Source: CAZQVN01 sp964596775 (lineage in GTDB: Bacteria; Eisenbacteria; RBG-16-71-46; JABDJR01; JAWXBZ01). Taken from it: a stretch of DNA of 64,000 bases. A model generated the notes under the pieces. The model had not been told where the DNA came from. It did no database searches and saw only the letters and a program-made list of their open reading frames with translations. This document shows positions 9,894-19,531 of the stretch, one piece after another; the first letter of the stretch is position 1; the number at the start of each line of letters is the position of its first letter. The stretch covers positions 1 through 64,000 of the forward strand of contig CAZQVN010000007.1 of assembly GCA_964596775.1 (NCBI GenBank). Direction: 5' to 3'. A program made the translations under genes and the position numbers.

Positions 9894-12300
9894 CCGATTC
9901 CTCCCACTGGGCGTAACGGGCCACGATCTTCTTGACCACGCCGCTTTCGAAGCGGACGGTCAGCCGCGCGTCGGGACCCTGCCCCTCCTGCCCCATGACC
10001 TCGCCGCGGCCGAACGTGGGGTGAAGAATCCGCCCGAGGACCCGGCGCGGTCCGGTGGGCACCGGGGCCGGTTTCGGGTCGCCGCCGGAGCCGGACCGAT
10101 GCGGCGCGCCGCCGCCGCTCCGCGCGGACGGGCCGCGCCGGTTGCCGGCGCCGTAGCCGCGACCTCCGCCGGAACCGCCGCCACCATACCCCCGGCCACT
10201 TCCGGAGCCGCCGGCGCCGCCGCCGTAACCGCGACCTCCCCCGCTTCCATAGCCGCCGCCGTACCCGCGGCCACCGCTTCCGCCGTACGCGCCGCCGTCC
10301 TCGTAGCGGATCCCTCCGTCGTACCCGCGGCCATAATGGACGGTCGGGGTTTCCTCGATCTCCATGAGCGGCCGCGGGATCTCCTCGAGAAACCGCGACA
10401 GCCCGGACGGCCCCTGGCTCGTTCCGAACCGGCGGCGGTTCACCGCCGCCGACAGGAACACCTGCTCCATGGCCCGGGTCAGCGCCACGTAGAACAGCCG
10501 CCGCTCCTCCTCCACGCCGCTCTTTTCCATGATCGACGTGGCGTGCGGCAGCAACCCTTCCTCGATCCCGGCGATGAACACGGTCCGGAACTCCAGCCCC
10601 TTCGCGTTGTGCGCGGTCATCAGGCGCACCTTCTCCACGGTTTCGTCCACGCGGTCGGCGTCGGTCAGGAGCGCCACCTCGTTGAGGAACGCGGCCACGG
10701 TCGGCTCCGGCGCCCGCTCGGCGAACTGCCGGGCGCCGACGATCAGTTCCTCCACGTTTTCGCTCCGCTCCGCCGCCGTGTCCGGGTCGTCCTCGGCGAG
10801 GTAGCGGCCGTAGTCGAGCGCCTCGACAAGCGCCATGAGAACGTCGCCGACCGGGCTCCCCAGCTGGTTCCGGAGGCCGTCGATGATCCGGACGAACCCG
10901 TGGATCTTCTTCCGCGTCGCCGCGGTGATGTCGATCTCCTCCTCGATCCGCCGGGCGGCGGGAAGATGCGCCAGCCCCTCGCGGAACGCGAACGCGGCGA
11001 TGCGGTCGAGGCTCGTCTTCCCGATCCCCCGCTTCGGCACGTTCAGGACGCGGCGGAACGCGATGTCGTCGACGTCGTTCACGGCCAGGCGCAGGTAGGC
11101 GAGCAGGTCCTTGATCTCCCGCCGCGCGTAGAACGGCGTGCCGCCGATCAGTTCGTAGGGGATGGCCGCGCGCCGGAGCGCGTTTTCAATGGCCCGCGAC
11201 TGCGCGTTCGTCCGGTAGAGAACGGCGAGATCCCGCAGCCCCTTCCCCTCCCGGTTGACGGCGCGGTTCAGCCCCTGGACGATGAGCTGCCCCTCCTCCT
11301 CCTCGTCGGCCACGATGGTCAGCCGGATCGGGTCGCCCCCCGCGCGGTCCGTCCAGAGCGTCTTCTCCTTCCGCCCGGTGTTGTTCCTGACCACGGCGTT
11401 CGCCGCGTCGAGGATCTTCGACGTGGACCGGTAGTTCTGCTCCAGCCGCACCACGAACGCGTCCGGAAACGTCCTCTCGAACGAAAGGATGTTCTCGATG
11501 TCCGCCCCGCGCCAGCCGTAGATGGACTGGTCGTCGTCGCCGACGACGCAGAGGTTTCTGTGCACGGACGACAGGTGCCGGATCAGTTCGTACTGCGACC
11601 CGTTCGTGTCCTGGTATTCATCCACGTGCACGAACCGGAAGCGCCGGGCATACCCCTCGCGCACCGCCTCGTTCTCCGCGAGCAGCCAGACCGTTTCCGA
11701 GATGAGATCGTCGAAGTCGAGCGCGTTGGACCGCCGGAGCGACTTCTGGTACGCCGCGAACACCTTCGCCACCATCTCCTCGTAGAACGTGCCGGCCTCC
11801 TGCGCGTAGCGTTCCGGCGTGATCATCCGGTTCTTGACCGCCGAGATCTTCGACAGGACGGCGCGGGGGCGGAGCTCCTGGTCCCCGAGGTTCAGTTCGA
11901 GGAACACGCGCTTGATCAGCGCCTCCTGGTCGTCCGAGTCGTAGATGGAAAAGCCCGGCTCGAGGCCGCGGTGCTTTCCCTGGGCGCGGAGGATGCGCAC
12001 GCAGGTGGAGTGGAACGTGCCGATCCACATGCCCGGCGCGGTCCGGCCGAGCAGGTGCGCCACCCGCTCCTTCATCTCCCCGGCGGCCTTGTTGGTGAAC
12101 GTGAACGCGAGGATCTCGTGGGGGGCAACGCCGTGGTTCTGGATGAGGTGGACGATCCGGTGGGTAAGGACGCGCGTCTTGCCGCTGCCCGCCCCGGCGA
12201 AGATCAGGACGGGGCCCTGGACCTGCTCCACGGCCGAGCGCTGCATGGGATTCAGCGCGGCGAGAAGCGCGTCAGTACTCGTGCCAGAACCGGAGGTCAA
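9880..12300 (-). CDS. pcrA: ATP-dependent DNA helicase, UvrD/PcrA family, with RG/GY-rich linker
   Basis: Superfamily 1A 3'-5' helicase for DNA repair and transcription-coupled processes, 806 residues. Seen: Q-motif NPMQRSAVEQ, Walker A FAGAGSGKTRVL, motif II HVDEYQDTN, motif III GDDDQSIYGWRGA, motif IV EQNYRST and motif VI RRLFYVALTRA. The last 50 residues (RRVLGRILHPTFGRGEV...) form the Tudor-like domain that in PcrA/UvrD binds RNA polymerase. Between them is an unusual stretch of about 85 residues rich in RGYGGG repeats. Start TTG at 12300 with a good GAGGAG site seven bases upstream; it overlaps tamB by 29 bases. Confidence 0.95.
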   Translation of the reverse strand: MTSGSGTSTDALLAALNPMQRSAVEQVQGPVLIFAGAGSGKTRVLTHRIVHLIQNHGVAPHEILAFTFTNKAAGEMKERVAHLLGRTAPGMWIGTFHSTCVRILRAQGKHRGLEPGFSIYDSDDQEALIKRVFLELNLGDQELRPRAVLSKISAVKNRMITPERYAQEAGTFYEEMVAKVFAAYQKSLRRSNALDFDDLISETVWLLAENEAVREGYARRFRFVHVDEYQDTNGSQYELIRHLSSVHRNLCVVGDDDQSIYGWRGADIENILSFERTFPDAFVVRLEQNYRSTSKILDAANAVVRNNTGRKEKTLWTDRAGGDPIRLTIVADEEEEGQLIVQGLNRAVNREGKGLRDLAVLYRTNAQSRAIENALRRAAIPYELIGGTPFYARREIKDLLAYLRLAVNDVDDIAFRRVLNVPKRGIGKTSLDRIAAFAFREGLAHLPAARRIEEEIDITAATRKKIHGFVRIIDGLRNQLGSPVGDVLMALVEALDYGRYLAEDDPDTAAERSENVEELIVGARQFAERAPEPTVAAFLNEVALLTDADRVDETVEKVRLMTAHNAKGLEFRTVFIAGIEEGLLPHATSIMEKSGVEEERRLFYVALTRAMEQVFLSAAVNRRRFGTSQGPSGLSRFLEEIPRPLMEIEETPTVHYGRGYDGGIRYEDGGAYGGSGGRGYGGGYGSGGGRGYGGGAGGSGSGRGYGGGGSGGGRGYGAGNRRGPSARSGGGAPHRSGSGGDPKPAPVPTGPRRVLGRILHPTFGRGEVMGQEGQGPDARLTVRFESGVVKKIVARYAQWEESDVDF
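10100..10340 (-). repeat. Degenerate tandem repeat coding for the RGYGGG linker of PcrA
   Basis: Within pcrA the DNA is a run of degenerate repeats that encode units such as GRGYGGG, GYGSGG and GRGYGAG, followed by a basic SARSGGGAPHR segment. The composition is almost only Gly, Arg, Tyr and Ser, like RGG/GY low-complexity regions of RNA-binding proteins. The frame is kept throughout, with no stop, and the Tudor-like domain continues beyond it. Confidence 0.8.
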
Positions 12301-15300
12301 TGTTGTACTCCTCTTCGAGGGTCCGGCGGCGGATGATCTCGCCGCGCAGGAAGAGGAGGCGCCCCAGCCGGTATTCGACGGACAGATCCTGCTCCTGGTA
12401 GCCGGAAAGGCCCTGCGAGTAGCGCACGCTGACTTCCGGCGTCACCCACTTGGACACGCTGACCTTTCCGTACGAGCCCTGGTCTTCGGCTCCCGGGGAA
12501 TCGATGCGGATTTCATCGACACCGATGCGCCGGGCGATATCCCGTTGAACTTCGGCAAGGAGAAGCTGGACGGATCCCGTCAAAACATTCACGCCGAGGC
12601 CGCCTGTACCCGGTCCGGCACTGTCGCCGAAACCCTGATCGGCCAGCACGCCCCCCGGCACGAGGCGCTTGAGAATTTCCTCTTCCGACAATCCCGCGCT
12701 CTCGTTCTCGCGCGGCTTCCGTGCATCGAACTTTAGCACAGGGTTGCTGGCCTCGCCAGTAATGTGGACGCTGATGATGTACTCCGCGTCGTTCGTTTCC
12801 GCGGTGATGTCGATCGTCGGGTCGATCACGTCGAGCCGGTTGAACGTGAGCTTTCCCTCGGTGATCCGGAAACGCTTGAGCAGGAGCGTGTACGTGCCGC
12901 GCAGAATGTCCAGCTCGCCGATGAGCTCGGAGCGGTCCGGCGTCCGGCGGGCGGTCAGCGTTCCCGCCAGTTCCATGTCCACGTCGTCGTTGAGGATGAA
13001 GATGCCGCGCGGCGCATCGATGGTCAGCGAGTAGTAGTAGACGTCGCCCGGCTCCGGCACCGCCTGCGGCTGGTCCAGCTCGCGGACGATCTCCGCCCGT
13101 GAAACGAGGATGTTCCCCACCGTCATCGGAGCCACCGTTCCGTCGGAGAGCTTGAGCGGCACGATCTCGAAGTGGCCGCCGAGCCGGGCCGCGTATTCGG
13201 CGCTGTGCCGGAGGATGAAGTCCTGCACGTCGATGTCGATCCGGTACGCCTTGTCCGGCGTCGAGCCGAGCTCGAACGTGCCGCTCCCGGTGATCTTCCC
13301 GGTGGCGCCGCTCGTCCCGGTGAGCGTGTTGAGCCGCACGGTGGTCCCGTCGAATTCCAGCTCGGCGGCCAGGTTCTCCACGGTCTCCTCGCGGTCCCTG
13401 ATGCGGATCCCGCCGTCCTTGAGCGACAGCTGCCCGGCCACCGTGTACCGTTCGGGCGTGCCGTCGATCCGGAGCCGGCCGGACAGTTCCCCGTCCGTTT
13501 TCTCCAGCGCCGGAACGAGGAGCGGCAGCAGCGTGAGGTCGGCGCGGGGCAGATCGACGAGCAGCCGCACCGGCTGATCCTTCCGGACTTCCGACTTGAA
13601 CGGCCAGAGCGACAGGGCCACCGGAGCCTCTCCGCTGACCCGCATCCGCGTCTCGTCGCGGAAGACCGCCAGGCGGTCCAGGACCAGCTGGTCCGGGGCG
13701 TACCGCCCGGCCACGTCCACGGAATCCGCCCGGTACGACTCGTGACGGAGGTCGCGGAACCGGGTGTTGAACCCGATCCGCGGAGCCCCGACGGGACCGG
13801 ACAGGACGGCGCGGCCGCTCCCCGATCCTTCGATCGAAGGAAAGTCGGGATTCCATGCGGCCCAGCGGGGAATGTCGACGCCGCTCCCGCTCACGACGAC
13901 GGAATCGAGCACCGTCCGCTCCCAGGCGATCGGCAGGGAATCGCGCCAGGCGGACCAGACGATCCAGGCGTGATCCGGAAGATCGGCGCGCCCGTGAAAC
14001 CGGAGCCGGCCCGCCCCGGCATCCGCCCACCCCTCCCGGAGCACCATCCGGCGGTCGCGGGCGGCAAACTCGAACAGCGCGGAATCGACGACGGCCTGGT
14101 CCCAGCGGTAGTTCGTGAACATCATCCGTCCGGACGGATCCGGACGAATGATGAGTCCCTCGAGGCGGAGGTCGCCGGTGAGCGTGCCGCCGTGGAACTC
14201 CGGCGGCCTGCGGCTGCCCGCCATCACCGCCAGGTCGATGTTCATCTCCGTGAAGCGGCTGTCCATGAGCCCCTCGGCGCTCCGGAAGCCGGCTTCGACG
14301 ATCGTGCTGCCGGCCCGCGACGTGAACCGCTGCGGCCGGACATCGTAGTCGGTGCCGCGCCCGTCCACGACCACCGGGCCCTGCGGCGTCCAGGTGAGCT
14401 CGCCGATGGACAGCGTTCCACCGGACAGCGTGGCGGTCATCCGGTTGCGCGGCACGTCGAAGTCCGCGTGTCCGGACGTGGCCACCGTCGTGTCGTTGTC
14501 CACCGCATCGAGCCGGCTGAACGTGAGGCGCGGCTCGATCCAGTGGTAGTCCATCTCCACGTGGTCGATGATCCGGCCGAGGCTCGCCAGCGAATCCGCC
14601 TCCACCGTTCCCTCGAACTCGGCGTCCTTCACGAACGGCCCGGTGATGCGGGCCAGGTGCACGGACGCGGCGCGCATCTGCCAGCCGGTCACGTCCCGGA
14701 ACTCTCCGCCGATGTCGAGCTCCGGCCTGCCGCCGGTGCCGATGAGCCGGCCGGTCGCCCGGCCGGAGCCGGAAAGACCCGGGATCGCGATGACCGGGCG
14801 AAGCTGCGACCAGTCGCCGGTTTCCGCGGTGAAGTCGATGTCCAGGACATCACCCGGATGAACGAGCCCGCCCCCGCTGATCAGCCCCCCGTCCGGCAGC
14901 GTGAGGAGCGCGTCCTCGATGATCACGTCCGCGCCGGCCGTGTAGCGGACGCGCCCCGTCACGCCGGCCAGGGCCACGCCGAACACCTCGCGGCCGGTGA
15001 GGTCGACCCGCACGTCGGCGTGGATGGGGCCGCGACCGCGCCGGAACGACGCCAGCTCGAGATCCACGCGACCCCGCGCGGCGCCTTCGATCCAGCGCAC
15101 GGCCTTGAGCGGAATCGAGTCGACCTGGAGATGCCGGAACTCGAGCCCGGCGGTGATCCGTCCGCCCCCGGCCAGGTCGAGCCGGCCGGAGCCCGATTCG
15201 AGGTCGCACTCGGGCATGACGAGGCGCAGCCGGCTGACGTCGATCGCCGGACCGTCACGAAAGCCGGCCACCGACAGCGTGTCCACCCGACGATCCGCGT

Positions 15301-16201
15301 AACGCCCGGACAGGTCGGCCTCGAATCCGAACCGGCCGAGGCCGCCGGACACCCGCGCCGAGCCGCGGGCCAGGCCGGACGCGGGAACCGCCGGTCCCTC
15401 CACGAAACCGCGCAGCCGGCCGAGCGGAAACTCCTCGAAGAACGCCCGCGCCGTGAAACCGTTCAGCGAATCGGCCGGGTCCACCTTGAAATCCCCGGTC
15501 AGGCGCGACCCCTCCCAGCGCAGTTCCAGTCCCCTCGCCTCGACCCGCGCGCCGTCCACGGTCACGTTTCCGGTCAGGCTCTCCACGCGGCCGACCGGGT
15601 CCAGCATCACGAACGACGCAGTCCGGAGCACCGCTGCGACGCGATCCCCCTCCACGTCCAGCGAGGCCTGCGCGGCCAGCTCATCCGCCTCCCAGCCGCG
15701 GCGGATGCCGTTCAGCCGCAGCCGGGCGTTCGTCACCTGGACGTCGTCGAACTTCACCCGCTTGATGCGGGCCCGGCCCCTGTCGCCCGGGGCGTTGCCG
15801 ACCGGCAGGACCCAGCGCCCGGTGGAGTCCTGCGCGATCTCGATGAGCGGGCTCACGATGTGCACGGAGTGCAGTTCCGCGCGCCCCCTCAGGAGCTCCC
15901 ACGGATCGTACGTCGCCTCGACACGCCGGGCCTCGACGAACGAGACGAGGTCCCCCTGGAACCGGCGTTCCAGCCGGACGTTCTCGAACGTGACGCCGGT
16001 CAGCACCGACCCGGTCACCCGCCCCACCGAAAGGCGCGTGGTCCTGTCGGTGAACAGGCTGCGGTTGACCTCCCGGGACAGCCGGTCGGCCACCAGGTTT
16101 CCCCCGAGCAGCCAGAAGACCACGATCGAGGCGATGAGGATCAGCACGCCCGAGAATGACGCCACGAAGACGCGGCGGGTGAAGTGAAAGACGCGCTTCA
16201 A
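12272..16201 (-). CDS. tamB: TamB-like translocation and assembly module protein (AsmA/DUF490 family)
   Basis: Very large (1309 residues) inner-membrane-anchored periplasmic protein. One N-terminal membrane segment (VASFSGVLILIASIVVFWLLGG, about residues 13-34) is followed by more than 1000 residues of repetitive beta-structure with a periodic AsmA-like pattern. The C-terminal portion matches the TamB/DUF490 domain: GELDILRGTYTLLLKRF, ITEGKLTFNRLDVIDPTIDI and the final QDLSVEYRLGRLLFLRGEI. Such proteins bridge the periplasm and are linked to beta-barrel assembly or lipid transport. TTG start overlaps the tamA stop (TTGA), so it is translationally coupled to its Omp85 partner. Confidence 0.9.
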   Translation of the reverse strand: MKRVFHFTRRVFVASFSGVLILIASIVVFWLLGGNLVADRLSREVNRSLFTDRTTRLSVGRVTGSVLTGVTFENVRLERRFQGDLVSFVEARRVEATYDPWELLRGRAELHSVHIVSPLIEIAQDSTGRWVLPVGNAPGDRGRARIKRVKFDDVQVTNARLRLNGIRRGWEADELAAQASLDVEGDRVAAVLRTASFVMLDPVGRVESLTGNVTVDGARVEARGLELRWEGSRLTGDFKVDPADSLNGFTARAFFEEFPLGRLRGFVEGPAVPASGLARGSARVSGGLGRFGFEADLSGRYADRRVDTLSVAGFRDGPAIDVSRLRLVMPECDLESGSGRLDLAGGGRITAGLEFRHLQVDSIPLKAVRWIEGAARGRVDLELASFRRGRGPIHADVRVDLTGREVFGVALAGVTGRVRYTAGADVIIEDALLTLPDGGLISGGGLVHPGDVLDIDFTAETGDWSQLRPVIAIPGLSGSGRATGRLIGTGGRPELDIGGEFRDVTGWQMRAASVHLARITGPFVKDAEFEGTVEADSLASLGRIIDHVEMDYHWIEPRLTFSRLDAVDNDTTVATSGHADFDVPRNRMTATLSGGTLSIGELTWTPQGPVVVDGRGTDYDVRPQRFTSRAGSTIVEAGFRSAEGLMDSRFTEMNIDLAVMAGSRRPPEFHGGTLTGDLRLEGLIIRPDPSGRMMFTNYRWDQAVVDSALFEFAARDRRMVLREGWADAGAGRLRFHGRADLPDHAWIVWSAWRDSLPIAWERTVLDSVVVSGSGVDIPRWAAWNPDFPSIEGSGSGRAVLSGPVGAPRIGFNTRFRDLRHESYRADSVDVAGRYAPDQLVLDRLAVFRDETRMRVSGEAPVALSLWPFKSEVRKDQPVRLLVDLPRADLTLLPLLVPALEKTDGELSGRLRIDGTPERYTVAGQLSLKDGGIRIRDREETVENLAAELEFDGTTVRLNTLTGTSGATGKITGSGTFELGSTPDKAYRIDIDVQDFILRHSAEYAARLGGHFEIVPLKLSDGTVAPMTVGNILVSRAEIVRELDQPQAVPEPGDVYYYSLTIDAPRGIFILNDDVDMELAGTLTARRTPDRSELIGELDILRGTYTLLLKRFRITEGKLTFNRLDVIDPTIDITAETNDAEYIISVHITGEASNPVLKFDARKPRENESAGLSEEEILKRLVPGGVLADQGFGDSAGPGTGGLGVNVLTGSVQLLLAEVQRDIARRIGVDEIRIDSPGAEDQGSYGKVSVSKWVTPEVSVRYSQGLSGYQEQDLSVEYRLGRLLFLRGEIIRRRTLEEEYNIDLRFWHEY

Positions 16202-18150
16202 AACGTGTTCCCCAGCGCCAGGTGAAGGTCGCGCGGGCGGTCCCCCGCCCGGGGGGACAGCCGGTAGGCCCCCTCGAGCCGCACCGGCCCGACCGGAGTG
16301 TTGAACCGGAGACCGCCCCCCACCGACGTGCGGAGCGTTTCCGTTTCCGTTTCGTCCCGGTCGAACGTCGGCAGGAAGTGCCGGGGACGCACGCGGTCGA
16401 AGTCGCGCCAGACATTGCCGGAGTCGACGAAGATCGCCGCGCCGAGGGGCCCGGCGAGCTGGAACTTGAGTTCCGCGTTCATCACGAACATGGCCAGCCC
16501 GCCCCCGGTGGGATCCTTGCCGTTCACGAGGCCGTTCAGCGTGTTGTCCTGGTATCCGCGCACGCTGGAGGCGCCACCGGTGAAGAAGCGGTCTTCGAAC
16601 GGCACCGCGTCGACGCTGTTGACCACCGCAACGTCCTGCACCTCGCCCGGGGGGTTGATCGCCCCCACCCGGATCCGGGTGGACAGCGTGGAACGGCGCC
16701 CGATCCGGGTGTGCAGGCTGGAATTGAGCAGTCCCTTCTCGAAATTGTTGTCGCCGCCGAACGGACCGCCGGCCACCTGGAACAGGACATCGTGACGAAG
16801 GCCCCGGGTCGGGTTCAGGAAGTCGTCGCGCTGGTCGTGCAGGTAGCGGAGCGAGGCGAGCCGGGTCCGGTACCGCTCGCGGCAGAGAATCGGGTCACGG
16901 GCGCAGGCGGAGTCGCGCACCGAGGGCTCGACCATGTTCCGGACCCAGCGGGCCTCGAACAGGAGCGACACCTCGCGGGCGCGCTTGCGGATCTCCCTGG
17001 TGAACTGGGCGGTGGACCCGTAGGTCGTCTGTTCGATGTTCTCGTTGCGCACGTTGTCGTAGCGGTAGAAGCCGGACAGCTGCCCGCGGATCCGCGTTCC
17101 GAAAAGCCATGGCTCGTACAGCGTGGCCTCTTCGCCGTGTTCCCGGAGCCCGAAGAACGGCCGGCGGCCGAGGAAGTCGCGGGCCGTGTGCGCGGACAGG
17201 GTGAGTCGCCGCCCGGTGGAGAAGACGCTGCGGCTCCCCCACTCGCCGGACAACCGGACCAGGTTTTCGCTGGAGTAGCCGACACCCGCCCCGAACCAGT
17301 GCGTCCGCCGATGGCGGAGCTGGAAAACGAGGTGAACCTGTCCCGGAACGGAGTCCACCGGCTCGGGAAGGAACTGCACGTCGGTGAACAGTCCCGTGTC
17401 GTAGAGGCGCTGGCGGCTGCGCGTGAGCTCGCGCCGCCTCATGAGGTCGCCGGGTCGCACGGTCAGCTCCCGGCGAAGTCCCCGCGTATTGATCTTTTCG
17501 TCCGCGGACAGCCGGATCTCGCCGATGTGCACGTAGGGTCCCGGCGTGACGGTGAACCGCAGCCGGGCCTGGTTGCCGTCCAGGTCCACCTCCGGCGTGA
17601 CCCGTGCGTAGGGGCGTCCGCGGTCGGCCAGCCATGTTTCGATGACCAGGCGGTCCGCGTCCTGGCGGTAAGGCGAATACGGGCGCCCCGCCTGCGAGCC
17701 GAGCCGGCGGAGAACCGCGCGCGTTTCCTCCTCGTCCAGCCCGTCGATCCGCACCGAGGCGAGGGAAAAGGGTTCTCCCTCGGTGATCCGGAAACGCACG
17801 GCCACGCCTCCTTCAACGATGTCCACGGGGGCCTCCACGCGGGCGTTGATGTAGCCGCGGGCCCGGTACCAGCTTTCGATCGCCTGGATCTCCTGGTCGA
17901 TCTGCCCCCGGTACAGGCGCGGATTGCGGAACGGATGATTCCACGAAGGCATCCGGATCGAGATGAGGCCGCGGATCGTTCCGGTGTCGGCGGCGCGATT
18001 CCCCTCGATCGTCACGTCGCGGATCCGCGGGGCTTCCGACAGGAGCAGGAGATCCTCGGCGCGGGCCCGCCCGGCCAGTGCCAGACCGGCCAGCGCCAGG
18101 AGCGCCGCAATCCGGCCGACCATGCCCGGGGGTCTATTGATCCGAAGCAT
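16198..18150 (-). CDS. tamA: Omp85-family outer-membrane assembly protein with three POTRA domains (TamA-like)
   Basis: Outer-membrane barrel assembly factor. A signal peptide (VGRIAALLALAGLALAGRARA) is followed by three POTRA-like units: IRDVTIEGNRAADTGTIRG..., LASVRIDGLDEEETR... and IGEIRLSADEKINTRGL.... After them comes a barrel of about 345 residues with the conserved Omp85 strand motif SSVRGYQDN. Three POTRAs fit TamA rather than the five of BamA; adjacency to tamB agrees. In Escherichia coli bamA occupies the slot after rseP. The start is uncertain: ATG at 18171, 18150 or 18123 all overlap or touch the rseP end; 18150 has a GAAGG six bases upstream. Confidence 0.88.
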   Translation of the reverse strand: MLRINRPPGMVGRIAALLALAGLALAGRARAEDLLLLSEAPRIRDVTIEGNRAADTGTIRGLISIRMPSWNHPFRNPRLYRGQIDQEIQAIESWYRARGYINARVEAPVDIVEGGVAVRFRITEGEPFSLASVRIDGLDEEETRAVLRRLGSQAGRPYSPYRQDADRLVIETWLADRGRPYARVTPEVDLDGNQARLRFTVTPGPYVHIGEIRLSADEKINTRGLRRELTVRPGDLMRRRELTRSRQRLYDTGLFTDVQFLPEPVDSVPGQVHLVFQLRHRRTHWFGAGVGYSSENLVRLSGEWGSRSVFSTGRRLTLSAHTARDFLGRRPFFGLREHGEEATLYEPWLFGTRIRGQLSGFYRYDNVRNENIEQTTYGSTAQFTREIRKRAREVSLLFEARWVRNMVEPSVRDSACARDPILCRERYRTRLASLRYLHDQRDDFLNPTRGLRHDVLFQVAGGPFGGDNNFEKGLLNSSLHTRIGRRSTLSTRIRVGAINPPGEVQDVAVVNSVDAVPFEDRFFTGGASSVRGYQDNTLNGLVNGKDPTGGGLAMFVMNAELKFQLAGPLGAAIFVDSGNVWRDFDRVRPRHFLPTFDRDETETETLRTSVGGGLRFNTPVGPVRLEGAYRLSPRAGDRPRDLHLALGNTF

Positions 18151-19531
18151 CGGGGGCCTTCGTACCCGCATCCCCCGTCGTGACCGACTGCCCCTTCGAG
18201 TTCGAGATGGCCCGGTTCCGCTTGATCATCTTCAGCGGATCGTTCAGCAGCGCGAAGAGAATCAGCGACCCGAGCAGGACGAACCCGACCTTCTGGAACG
18301 CGGCCTGGACGCCCATCGGCACCGGCCGGCGGCGGATCCCCTCGATCACGGCCATGACGACGAGACCGCCGTCGAGGATCGGAATGGGCAGCAGGTTGAA
18401 CACCATCAGGGCGATGGATATGGCGGCGATGAAATTCACGAACGTGGAGAAGTCGCGCTGGGCCGCCCGCCCGGACATCTCGATGATCGCGATCGGCCCG
18501 GAGATCGACTGGCCGATGGAGGCCGGCCGGAGGAAGAGTCCGGCGATGCTCTTTGCCGTCAGCGCCACCCGGTCCACGGTTTCCATGGCCCCGTACCGGA
18601 ACGCGTCGACCACTCCGAACTTGCGGGTAAAGGTCTTCTGCTCCGGCCAGATGCCGATCCGGCCGCGCTCCTCCTTGCCGTCCTGATCCTTCATCGGGGT
18701 GACCTTGAGGTCCACGACCCGCCCCTCCCGCTCGACCCGCAGCACCAGCCCCTGGCCGCCCCGCTCCGAAATGAGTTCGGTGAGGTCCGTCCACTCGGTC
18801 ACCTCATGGCCGTCGACCGCGAGGATCCGGTCCCCCTCCTGCACGCCGGCCACGTAGGCCGGCATGCCGCTGATGACCTCCCCGACGACGGCCGGGGTGA
18901 AGAAGACGAGCGATTCGTTGAAGCTCCTGAGATCCGGGGCCGGAACGCGGAGGGTCACCGGTTCGCCGGCGCGATCCACGACCACGGTCACGTCCACCGG
19001 GTGCTGGAGCCGGGGGGCTTCTTCGCCGCCGAGCAGCGACGTGCGCACGCCGCGCCCGCTGGTGACCGGGCGCCCGTCCACCTCGACGATCGTGTCGCCG
19101 GCGCGCAGCCCGGCCAGTGCGGCGGTCGACGCGGGATCGAGCTGGCCGGTCACGTTCGAGGTGTCCGGCAGGCGGAGGCCGACCATGAGAATCGTGATGG
19201 AGAGCACCATCGCCAGGACGAAGTTCGCGCCGGGACCGGCGAGGGCGATGAGAACCCGATGCCACCAGGGATGGCCGAGGAACGTGTCCGGATCGGGCGC
19301 CTCGCCCGGCTCGGGCATTTCGTCTCCGGCCATCTTGACGTAGCCGCCCATCGGGATCGCCGCGATCACGTACTCGGTTCGCCCCCGGGTGAACCCGAGG
19401 AGTTTCGGCCCGAATCCGACGGAGAAACGTTCCACGGGAACACCGCAGGCCTTGGCCATGAGAAAATGTCCGAGCTCGTGGATGAAGACAACAAGCCCGA
19501 AGACAAGAATTCCCGGGAGAATCACGTTCAT
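18134..19531 (-). CDS. rseP: Site-2 intramembrane metalloprotease RseP
   Basis: Membrane zinc protease (465 residues) that cleaves transmembrane anti-sigma factors or signal-peptide remnants. The zinc motif H18-E-L-G-H22 lies in the first membrane segment, and the second conserved site NLLPIPILDGG in a C-terminal segment. Two PDZ-like domains lie between (about residues 125-205 and 210-290). The C-terminus is extended by a short polar tail. ATG with GGAGG seven bases upstream; ATGA overlap with the glycosyltransferase stop. The cdsA/dxr/rseP neighbourhood is the classical one. Confidence 0.95.
   Translation of the reverse strand: MNVILPGILVFGLVVFIHELGHFLMAKACGVPVERFSVGFGPKLLGFTRGRTEYVIAAIPMGGYVKMAGDEMPEPGEAPDPDTFLGHPWWHRVLIALAGPGANFVLAMVLSITILMVGLRLPDTSNVTGQLDPASTAALAGLRAGDTIVEVDGRPVTSGRGVRTSLLGGEEAPRLQHPVDVTVVVDRAGEPVTLRVPAPDLRSFNESLVFFTPAVVGEVISGMPAYVAGVQEGDRILAVDGHEVTEWTDLTELISERGGQGLVLRVEREGRVVDLKVTPMKDQDGKEERGRIGIWPEQKTFTRKFGVVDAFRYGAMETVDRVALTAKSIAGLFLRPASIGQSISGPIAIIEMSGRAAQRDFSTFVNFIAAISIALMVFNLLPIPILDGGLVVMAVIEGIRRRPVPMGVQAAFQKVGFVLLGSLILFALLNDPLKMIKRNRAISNSKGQSVTTGDAGTKAPDASDQ

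Noticed and set aside
13172..16159. A 995-codon plus-strand open frame opposite tamB
   Set aside because: Antisense shadow of the TamB gene; no ribosome site or domain.
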